Positions 6,534-11,589 of a stretch of 11,589 nucleotides of DNA are shown piece after piece. Position 1 is the first letter of the stretch. Every line of letters starts with the position of its first letter. This DNA is from an uncultured Erysipelotrichaceae bacterium. Its GTDB lineage: Bacteria > Bacillota_I > Bacilli_A > Erysipelotrichales > Erysipelotrichaceae. The position numbers and the translations under genes are program-made. The notes beneath the pieces were generated by a model, which saw nothing but the letters and a program-made list of their open reading frames with translations, had not been told where the DNA came from and did not search any database. The stretch covers positions 1 to 11,589 of the forward strand of contig CALVCY010000108.1 of NCBI GenBank assembly GCA_944326175.1, in the 5' to 3' direction.

Positions 6534-6562
6534 AAGGTAACACTGTGGTATCCCCATGTCAA
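6534..6562 (-). promoter_or_regulatory. Promoter of the DUF1934-rpoE unit, immediately before the ATG
   Basis: On the minus strand a perfect TTGACA (6562-6557) is followed by 17 bases and TACCTT (6539-6534), with TG one base upstream of the hexamer (extended -10). The expected start falls at about 6527-6526, the A of the ATG chosen for the gene. The promoter lies just after the terminator of the HD-domain gene, which makes it the logical start of this unit. Confidence 0.65.
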
Positions 6563-6577
6563 TAAAAATCAGATGAG

Positions 6578-6612
6578 AAAAAAGCCATGATCGAACATCG
6601 TTCGATCATGGC
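6578..6612 (-). terminator. Terminator of the ispF-HD unit
   Basis: GCCATGATCGAAC (6584-6596) and GTTCGATCATGGC (6600-6612) form a perfect 13-bp stem with a three-base loop. On the minus strand it runs into six T (6583-6578). It begins about 37 bases after the stop of the HD-domain gene. Confidence 0.9.
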
Positions 6613-6620
6613 GTTATGTT

Positions 6621-6633
6621 ATGGTTCAACCAT
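6621..6633. repeat. ATGGTTCAACCAT palindrome, copy 2
   Basis: The sequence is identical to the 13-mer at 5710-5722. It sits between the HD-domain stop (6649) and its terminator (6612), so it would be transcribed just upstream of the terminator stem. Confidence 0.5.
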
Positions 6634-6648
6634 CGTGTTTTTATGGTT

Positions 6649-7857
6649 TTATCGTGGGATGAAATGACAGGGTTCACTTTGCGTTTCGGAGTCTGCTAAA
6701 GCTTTCATAATGGAAGAAACTTCAGTGATTTCCTTGATTTGACCATCATTAGTCAGGATATTGATCTTTTGCTTTCCTTTCGATTGATAGGGTCGAGTCG
6801 CAGTGGTCATGGGGGTATCATCCAAAAGATAATACGTCGGATCATATCCATTTTCTCTCAAATGATCGTTTAATTGTTGCATGGTCATACCATGAAGATA
6901 AACTTCATGGAACAGATGACGATCAAGCAAACGATGCGATAGATCATTCAAGATCGGATCATCATGATCCTTTAAGATCTTGAACAACGTGATCAATGTG
7001 GCATCATCCGCCATTAAATAAGCCGATAGATCCATCGGATCATCGATCAGATGGCGATAGTTTAAAACCAATGGATCATTGGTCTGAACCATCATCACCC
7101 GTTTGTTCCATGCGATTAACATCGATTCAAAACAACGAATATTGATATGATAGTAGACTTGCCAAAACATGTGGAAACGTGCCATCAGGTAATTTTCCAC
7201 CGCATAAATCCCACTTTGTTTGACCACTAATGCATCATTAGCGACCCGAATGGTCCGTAAGATGCGTTCTAGATCGAATTCTCCATACTTCGTTCCAGTA
7301 AAATAAGCATCTCTTAATAGATAATCCATCCGATCACAATCCAATTGGGAAGACACCAATTGCCAACATAATGGTTTTGGATATTTATGCGTGATCAAGG
7401 AAGCAATGGTCAAACCAAGTCCATTTTGAGCACTTTCCAATAAGTCATGGATATCCGATGGTTGGACCAATAGATTCTGAGTCATCGTTTCATGTGAAGT
7501 ATGCGTCAATGATTCAAAGACATGAGAATACGGACCATGACCGATATCATGCAACAATGCCGCGATCTGCACATAAATCTTTTCCTCTTCTGTTAATGAT
7601 TGTGCAACGTATTTATTTTCATGGACGACTCTTCTTGCAATCTCATAAACCCCCAAAGAATGGGAAAACCGAGAATGTTCAGCGCTTGAATAGACGGTAT
7701 AAGTGGCACCGAGTTGTTTGATACGTCGTAACCGTTGAAAGGTCGGGGTACAGATAAGCGCATAGATCAATGCATTATCGACATGGATGTAACCATGGAT
7801 AGGATCTCGGAATACCTTGGTTTCTTCCAAAGGGGTGAATAAGGATAACTTAGTCAT
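6649..7857 (-). CDS. HD-domain phosphohydrolase, dNTPase-like (YwfO family)
   Basis: The 402-residue product belongs to the HD superfamily of the dGTPase/SAMHD1 type. The N-terminal signature FRDPIHGYIHV (16-26) and QRLRRIKQLG (41-50) are present. The metal ligands are visible as His66 in SRFSHSLGV, His103-Asp104 in LLHDIGHGPYSH, and Asp175 in LDCDRMDYLLRDAYFTG. Relatives such as B. subtilis YwfO and Enterococcus EF1143 hydrolyse dNTPs to deoxynucleosides and triphosphate, so a role in nucleotide pool control in the cytoplasm is likely. The substrate is not shown here. Its ATG overlaps the end of ispF by eight bases (ATGACTAA), which suggests translational coupling; there is only a weak GGTGG upstream. 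The C-terminal 100 residues are less conserved and contain no motif I can name. A terminator follows. Confidence 0.88.
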   Translation of the reverse strand: MTKLSLFTPLEETKVFRDPIHGYIHVDNALIYALICTPTFQRLRRIKQLGATYTVYSSAEHSRFSHSLGVYEIARRVVHENKYVAQSLTEEEKIYVQIAALLHDIGHGPYSHVFESLTHTSHETMTQNLLVQPSDIHDLLESAQNGLGLTIASLITHKYPKPLCWQLVSSQLDCDRMDYLLRDAYFTGTKYGEFDLERILRTIRVANDALVVKQSGIYAVENYLMARFHMFWQVYYHINIRCFESMLIAWNKRVMMVQTNDPLVLNYRHLIDDPMDLSAYLMADDATLITLFKILKDHDDPILNDLSHRLLDRHLFHEVYLHGMTMQQLNDHLRENGYDPTYYLLDDTPMTTATRPYQSKGKQKINILTNDGQIKEITEVSSIMKALADSETQSEPCHFIPR

Positions 7858-8323
7858 GGATCAATACCACCGCTTGTGCTACCATGCCTTGACTTTGACC
7901 AACGAATCCCAGTTTTTCACCACGGGTCGCTTTGATGGAAACTTGGGAAAGTTCACATTGACAGATCGAAGCGATATTGGCTCGCATAGTTTCGATATGT
8001 GGAGCCATTTTCGGTTTTTCGATCAAGATCAATGCATCAATATTACCGATGGTATAACCATGGGAGTGCATCAATTCCACGACTTCTTTCAATAAATCCA
8101 GGGAACACGCATCTTTATATTTGGGATCAGTATCCGGGAAATGGTGGCCGAGATCCCCCAATGCCAAAGCACCTAATATGCTTTCTGCAATGGCATGGAC
8201 CAACGCATCTCCATCGGAATGGGCAACAGTCGAAAACTCACAGGGAATGGTGACACCACCCAATACGATATGATCGCCACTGGTCAATTGATGGATGTCT
8301 GTGGATTGTCCGATACGAAACAT
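7850..8323 (-). CDS. ispF: 2-C-methyl-D-erythritol 2,4-cyclodiphosphate synthase
   Basis: The 157-residue product has the full length of IspF, the cytoplasmic trimer that cyclises CDP-ME 2-phosphate in the MEP isoprenoid pathway and releases CMP. Visible signatures are DIH (Asp9, His11), HSDGDALVHA with metal ligand His43, GDLGHHFPDTDP (56-67) and IEKPKM. Near the end the usual KATTTEKLGFTGR reads KATRGEKLGFVGQ: Glu136 is kept, but the normally conserved Arg that lines the trimer cavity is Gln143, and two Thr are replaced. This is a divergent but probably functional enzyme. AGGAG eight bases before ATG and an extended -10 promoter support the start. It leads a two-gene unit with the overlapping HD-domain gene. 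No other MEP gene is visible. Confidence 0.93.
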   Translation of the reverse strand: MFRIGQSTDIHQLTSGDHIVLGGVTIPCEFSTVAHSDGDALVHAIAESILGALALGDLGHHFPDTDPKYKDACSLDLLKEVVELMHSHGYTIGNIDALILIEKPKMAPHIETMRANIASICQCELSQVSIKATRGEKLGFVGQSQGMVAQAVVLIHD

Positions 8324-8344
8324 ACTTAAATCTCCTATGATTCG

Positions 8345-8353
8345 ATTATATCA
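8345..8353 (-). promoter_or_regulatory. ispF: Extended -10 promoter of ispF
   Basis: On the minus strand TGATATAAT (8353-8345) is a perfect extended -10. No good -35 is found at 16-18 bases, which extended -10 promoters tolerate. The start near 8338 leaves a leader of about 15 bases that just includes the AGGAG site. Confidence 0.6.
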
Positions 8354-8419
8354 ATCTCTGGTATAAAAATGGTTTATCGGATATCTTTCATCTTTTATTA
8401 TTGTGATAGGAGAAGATCG

Positions 8420-8473
8420 ATGCGTTTATATCATGGAAACAATTTAAGAGTGAACAAAGAATCCAATTATTGA
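8420..8473 (+). pseudogene. Truncated start of a DUF3990-like gene
   Basis: ATG 8420 has a clean AGGAG seven bases upstream and reads MRLYHGNNLRVNKESNY, then TGA. The opening (M-x-LYHG-x-N-x-x-V) is that of DUF3990 proteins, which are normally about 150-200 residues and are related to ADP-ribosyltransferase-fold toxins. Everything after residue 15 or so is missing, so the gene looks deleted rather than point-mutated. The frame continues past the stop into the 72-residue ORF that follows. The match covers few residues, so the assignment is tentative. Confidence 0.5.
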
Positions 8474-8491
8474 AGTATCGAGGTTTATTCC

Positions 8492-8710
8492 ATGCAACGA
8501 ATGAATAAGTATGTGATCAATGCAATGAATCGAAAAATCGCTTCTCAAATCATAGATAAATATCACCTTGATCCAATGGAAGCCATTCGTCGGTATATCA
8601 AATCCAAAACGTATCGATGTGTTGAAGACCCAGACAATGAGGCGGCGTATATGGCGTGGTATGGTGTTTTTGATTTATGGGAAAACGAACAGATTTCTGG
8701 GAATATATAA
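8492..8710 (+). CDS. Small hypothetical protein of a DUF3990/DUF3791-type locus
   Basis: The 72-residue ORF has GAGG eight bases before ATG. The product is soluble, probably mostly helical and of mixed charge (IASQIIDKYHLDPMEAIRRYIKSKTYR..., ending DLWENEQISGNI). No signal peptide or membrane segment is visible. I recall proteins of this size and pattern, with an x-SKTYR-x segment followed by an Asp/Glu-rich end, beside DUF3990 and DUF3791 genes in gut Firmicutes, but I cannot name the family. Both neighbours here are broken while this ORF is intact, so it may be a surviving partner or antidote, or may simply not yet have decayed. The ATG at 8501 is an alternative start. Confidence 0.55.
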   Translation: MQRMNKYVINAMNRKIASQIIDKYHLDPMEAIRRYIKSKTYRCVEDPDNEAAYMAWYGVFDLWENEQISGNI

Positions 8711-8769
8711 TTCTCGTTATGCGTGAAAATGGTGAATGTATGATTGCGAGTTCGTCTAGGGATACAATT

Positions 8770-8975
8770 TTGAGCAATGAATATTAATTTTTCTTTTTCT
8801 GCTGGAATATTATGCCGATGCAAAAGGCATGAGTGGAACGGATGTGCTTGAAAAAAGGGATGCCTGCGGGATTACCGAAGAAATCCTGAACGGACATGAG
8901 CGTTATCATATCGAATCTTTGGACAATGCAGTGGCTGATATCGATCATTTGATTCAAATAGGTAAACATCTATAA
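8770..8975 (+). pseudogene. Frameshifted DUF3791-like gene
   Basis: A TTG at 8770, with AGGGA seven bases upstream, starts (M)SNEY and runs into TAA. The frame starting at 8781 then gives LLEYYADAKGMSGTDVL and continues to TAA 8973-8975, ending DIDHLIQIGKHL. Adding one base after 8784 would join them into a protein of about 69 residues with the DUF3791 pattern (LEYYA-x-x-K-x-MSG-x-x-V...ILNG-x-x-x-x-H-x-x...DID). There is no usable ATG in the second frame near its start. The lesion is next to two T-runs (8788-8798). Function of the family is unknown; DUF3791 and DUF3990 genes are often adjacent. A sequencing error or slippage in the T-runs could also explain the break. Confidence 0.6.
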
Positions 8976-9009
8976 AAAAAAAGGGGCCTTTCGAATTTTC
9001 GAAAGGCCC
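8975..9009 (-). terminator. Terminator of the MATE transporter gene
   Basis: GGGCCTTTCGAA (8984-8995) pairs with TTCGAAAGGCCC (8998-9009). The minus strand then reads CC plus nine T (8982-8974). It lies 15 bases past the MATE stop and abuts the stop codon of the DUF3791-like pseudogene on the other strand. Confidence 0.9.
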
Positions 9010-9023
9010 TTTAAATCGTTCAA

Positions 9024-10373
9024 TCAATATGCCTGTGCTGCTTTCAAATCGATCTTGATGAAGTGGCGATACATCCAACTAGTGCCAATGCAGGCCAATG
9101 TCCAAGTCAATCCGAATGAAAGTGTGATGAAGTAGACACTGTGGACGATATCCAATGCAAAGAATAAGAAGATCTGCCGGATCACAACAAAGCAAACCAC
9201 GGCGACCAACATTGGATAGACTGAACGGTTGAATGCTCTTAACACACCTTGCAATACCGTATGGACGGATAAGAAGCCATAGAAAGGGGACATGGTATAG
9301 ATCATGATCTGACCGATGGAAATGACTTCCGCATCCTGGATGAAGATTTCCACTACCTGAGCGGAGAAGACCACGATACAAATCGAGATGGCGATGATCG
9401 AACCAACGGAGATCCATAAGGTCTGTCGAATGCCCTGTTTGACACGATCGTATTTTTTTGCCCCCATGTTTTGGGAAACGAAAGTGGTCACGGCCAATGC
9501 AAAACTGTTGGCTGGTAAGCCCATGTAGGAATCGATTTTGTTAACGGAGGTATAAGCCGCGATACTGGCTTCACCAAAGACATTGAGGTATTTTTGGACG
9601 ATGACGTTGCTGCCGGAGACGATGATCGATTGCAAGCCAGCCGGGATCCCGATTTTTAAGATACGGGAAAGGATCGGAAGATCCATCTTTAGTTTGTCAA
9701 ACATCAAATGAATCGCAGATTTGTCTTTGAGCAAAGTGATAAAGATCAGTATCACACTGATGGCGGTGGCGATCAATGTGGCCCACGCCACACCGGCCAC
9801 GCCCCAGCCAAAGCTGGCCACAAACCAAATATCGAGAATGGTGTTGATCACAGAACAAACGGCCAAGAAGATCAAGGGACGTTTGGAATCACCGATGGCT
9901 TGCAAAATGGCTGTTCCGGCATTGTAGAAAACAGTAAAGACGACACCTAAAAAATAAATCTGCAGATAGGTGGTCGAATCATCCAATATCGCTGCGGGGG
10001 TATCAATCATCTGTAAGATATTTCGGGAAAAGAAATAGCCCAATATCATGAAGACTAACCCAAAGAAAAAGGAAAAGACCAGATAGGTATGGACACCTTT
10101 TGAGACGTTTTCATCATCTTTGGCGCCATAGCGATTGGCAATGTAAACGCTGGCACCACTGGATACACCCATGAACAGACCAACCAATACATTGATGATC
10201 GGACCACTGGCACCAACGGCGCTTAATGCATTTCTGCCTTCAAACTGACCAACGACGATCGAGTCGACAGTAGAGTAGAGCAATTGGGCGAAGTTTCCTA
10301 AAAGCAAGGGGATGGAATAAGCGAGGATCTTTTTCCATATGGTGCCTTCGGTCATGTCAAGTGTTTGCTTCAT
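9024..10373 (-). CDS. MATE-family efflux transporter
   Basis: The 449-residue product has about 12 hydrophobic segments in two six-helix halves, the normal size for the MATE family. The first half opens with IWKKILAYSIPLLLGNFAQLLYSTVDSIVVGQFEG and the second with ILKIGIPAGLQSIIVSGSNVIVQ, the matching repeats expected of this fold. MATE proteins exchange Na+ or H+ for cationic drugs, dyes or metabolites across the cytoplasmic membrane. The substrate here cannot be told. The start has AAAGGA ten bases upstream. Its promoter contains an 18-bp palindrome in the spacer, so a repressor, perhaps MarR or TetR type, probably controls it; no such regulator gene is in the window. The gene is divergent from cca and is followed by a good terminator. 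Confidence 0.93.
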   Translation of the reverse strand: MKQTLDMTEGTIWKKILAYSIPLLLGNFAQLLYSTVDSIVVGQFEGRNALSAVGASGPIINVLVGLFMGVSSGASVYIANRYGAKDDENVSKGVHTYLVFSFFFGLVFMILGYFFSRNILQMIDTPAAILDDSTTYLQIYFLGVVFTVFYNAGTAILQAIGDSKRPLIFLAVCSVINTILDIWFVASFGWGVAGVAWATLIATAISVILIFITLLKDKSAIHLMFDKLKMDLPILSRILKIGIPAGLQSIIVSGSNVIVQKYLNVFGEASIAAYTSVNKIDSYMGLPANSFALAVTTFVSQNMGAKKYDRVKQGIRQTLWISVGSIIAISICIVVFSAQVVEIFIQDAEVISIGQIMIYTMSPFYGFLSVHTVLQGVLRAFNRSVYPMLVAVVCFVVIRQIFLFFALDIVHSVYFITLSFGLTWTLACIGTSWMYRHFIKIDLKAAQAY

Positions 10374-10415
10374 GGTAGGACCATCCTTTCTGTTATTTTC
10401 GTGTGAATGCTAACT

Positions 10416-10445
10416 AGTATACGCTTGTTAACAAGTGTGTGTTAA
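10416..10445 (-). promoter_or_regulatory. Promoter of the MATE gene with embedded operator-like palindrome
   Basis: On the minus strand TTAACA (10445-10440), an 18-base spacer and TATACT (10421-10416) form a good promoter. The spacer holds CTTGTTAACAAG (10424-10435), a perfect 12-bp palindrome that extends to 18 bp with 16 positions symmetrical (10421-10438). A protein bound there would exclude RNA polymerase. Confidence 0.7.
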
Positions 10446-10465
10446 AAAAACGTAAAGGAATGAAT

Positions 10466-10474
10466 TGGTATAAT
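10466..10474 (+). promoter_or_regulatory. cca: Extended -10 promoter of cca, next to its ATG
   Basis: TGGTATAAT (10466-10474) is a perfect extended -10 without a clear -35. The expected start at about 10481-10483 coincides with the first ATG (10483), so the transcript may lack a leader. GGAAAG (10475-10480) could serve as a binding site only if transcription started further upstream. Confidence 0.55.
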
Positions 10475-10482
10475 GGAAAGCA

Positions 10483-11589
10483 ATGATGAAAATAAAGATT
10501 GATGAAACCATTAAAGCCATGATGGAAACCATAGTGGATCATGGTGAAACCATCTATATCGTGGGTGGATACATCCGGGATCAGTTATTAGGTAAGACCA
10601 GCATGGATATCGATATGGCCACCAGTGGGAGAGCGGAAGATATTGATTCATGGTTACACCCATATCATCCCAATAAAGACCACATCAAATATGGTTGTAT
10701 CAACGTAAAGATCAATGGTTATACCATCGAGATCACCACGATGCGTAAAGATTCATTGTTATCGGATGGCCGTCGTCCAGAGTATATCGAATATACCGAT
10801 GACATTGTTGAAGATGCATTACGACGGGATTTTACGATCAATGCCATCTATTGTGATCAACACGGCCATATCCTTGATCCTGTGAACGGGATCAAGGATA
10901 TGAATGGTCATACCATCGATACCCTGATCGATCCATTTATTTCTTTTAAACAAGATCATTTACGCATGTTACGCGCATTAAGAATGGTCGCATCCACCGG
11001 TTTTGATTTATCCGATCGTGTGAATAAAGCATTGATCGATTCGATGGATCAAATCAAAAAACTTTCATCGTATCGTATCGGAAGTGAAATCAATGCCATG
11101 TTGGTCCAACCATATTTATATAAGATATGGAATGATCTGGATTCGATCATTCATGATGTGACGGGTTTATCGATACCGTTGATCCCATTGGTCAAACCAT
11201 TGCATGATCTGACTATGATCTATGCCTGTATCTTTCGCTTATATAATAAGGATCAATTGAAATGGGTAGCCAATCGCTTGAATCTTTCAGCGTCTATGGT
11301 CAATACCATCCTCCAATTGATCCCATTATTACCCGATGATACCGGTAAGATGACGATGGTGCAGACCAAGTCATTGGCCGCATTGAAACCCGCTTCTTCC
11401 ATTTTGAAAGATTTTAATACATTGACTGGGAAAGACATCATGGATGAAGTGGATCATTATCAAAGAATGGAAATCGTTTTGCATCAAAAACAAATCCATT
11501 TGACCACTACAGATATGGCCAAAGTCGGAATCAAGCAATATGAATTCCGTTTTGTTTACCGCTATCTTTTATTGGCGTTATATAACAAT
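10483..11589 (+). CDS. cca: CCA tRNA nucleotidyltransferase (3' end beyond the window)
   Basis: The frame is open for 369 codons to the window edge. It is a class II tRNA nucleotidyltransferase, which adds or repairs the CCA end of tRNA in the cytoplasm. Visible motifs are GGYIRD (28-33), the catalytic metal-binding DID (Asp42, Asp44), RRDFTINA (114-121, template motif region) and RMLRALRM (161-168). The C-terminal body and tail are helical and weakly conserved. Relatives are about 400 residues, so roughly 30 residues are missing. Whether it adds CCA, only CC or only A cannot be decided here. Two adjacent ATG codons (10483, 10486) are possible starts. The gene is divergent from the MATE transporter, and its promoter is immediately upstream. 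Confidence 0.92.
   Translation, partial: MMKIKIDETIKAMMETIVDHGETIYIVGGYIRDQLLGKTSMDIDMATSGRAEDIDSWLHPYHPNKDHIKYGCINVKINGYTIEITTMRKDSLLSDGRRPEYIEYTDDIVEDALRRDFTINAIYCDQHGHILDPVNGIKDMNGHTIDTLIDPFISFKQDHLRMLRALRMVASTGFDLSDRVNKALIDSMDQIKKLSSYRIGSEINAMLVQPYLYKIWNDLDSIIHDVTGLSIPLIPLVKPLHDLTMIYACIFRLYNKDQLKWVANRLNLSASMVNTILQLIPLLPDDTGKMTMVQTKSLAALKPASSILKDFNTLTGKDIMDEVDHYQRMEIVLHQKQIHLTTTDMAKVGIKQYEFRFVYRYLLLALYNN

Noticed and set aside
6527..6562. TTG start giving the DUF1934-like protein 12 extra residues
   Set aside because: The TTG is part of a perfect -35 box, no ribosome binding site precedes it, and the extra residues do not match the family opening.
8872..9078. 68-residue minus-strand frame overlapping the MATE end and terminator
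   Set aside because: It runs through the MATE terminator, opposite the DUF3791-like remnant, and has no ribosome binding site.
10372..10384. ATGGTAGGACCAT hairpin over the MATE start codon as a translational switch
   Set aside because: It has only a five-base stem with a three-base loop, and the binding site is mostly outside it. ATGG/CCAT is common in this DNA.
10460..10486. Eight-codon upstream ORF (MNWYNGKQ) whose stop overlaps the cca ATG
   Set aside because: Its AAAGGA touches the ATG with no usable spacing, and the ORF contains the promoter -10, so it is probably not transcribed.
1..11589. CRISPR arrays, insertion sequences, tRNA or rRNA genes, riboswitches
   Set aside because: I read for regular spaced repeats, transposase motifs with terminal repeats, cloverleaf structures and long structured leaders and found none I could support.

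Overview
The window is chromosomal DNA from a low-to-moderate GC Gram-positive bacterium (Firmicutes). The RNA polymerase delta subunit, the Bacillus-type lipoproteins, a good cre-like site and strong AGGAGG-type ribosome binding sites support this. The broken DUF3791/DUF3990-type genes and the many FMN-binding lipoproteins suggest a gut member of the Erysipelotrichia or a relative. That placement is an inference, not something a marker gene here proves.

Layout. Positions 1-104 hold the tail of an unidentified gene. A small FMN-binding lipoprotein (191-655) and a large lipoprotein with an endonuclease/exonuclease/phosphatase domain plus binding domains (814-2778) follow on the + strand, each with its own terminator. 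A cre-like operator sits in the leader of the large one. A LysR-family regulator (2872-3756, -) converges on it. Upstream of LysR, in divergent orientation, is a wrecked gene (3961-4325) that keeps only the two ends of an AlbA_2/Schlafen-type ATP-binding protein. A second, larger FMN-binding-like lipoprotein lies at 4395-5645 (-).

The central minus-strand block carries core genes in two transcription units: ispF overlapping an HD-domain phosphohydrolase (8323 down to 6649), then, after a terminator, a DUF1934/YwiB-like gene and rpoE (6526 down to 5767). At 8420-8975 (+) is the ruin of a small accessory locus: a DUF3990-like start cut off after 17 codons, an intact-looking 72-residue ORF, and a DUF3791-like gene broken by an apparent 1-base deletion. 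A MATE transporter (9024-10373, -) and the 5' 369 codons of a CCA-adding enzyme (10483 to the window end, +) are divergently transcribed from a shared region. That region carries an 18-bp palindrome inside the MATE promoter.

How the genes fit together. The two FMN-binding lipoproteins each carry a (S/T)GAT flavinylation motif and probably act as surface redox carriers, but no flavin transferase or electron donor complex is in the window. The rest is housekeeping (isoprenoid synthesis, nucleotide pool control, transcription, tRNA 3'-end maturation). I do not see a clearly new system. The items most worth a second look are the decayed DUF3990/DUF3791-type locus, two promoters placed so close to ATG that the mRNAs may be leaderless, the MATE operator, and the cre-like site in front of the nuclease lipoprotein.
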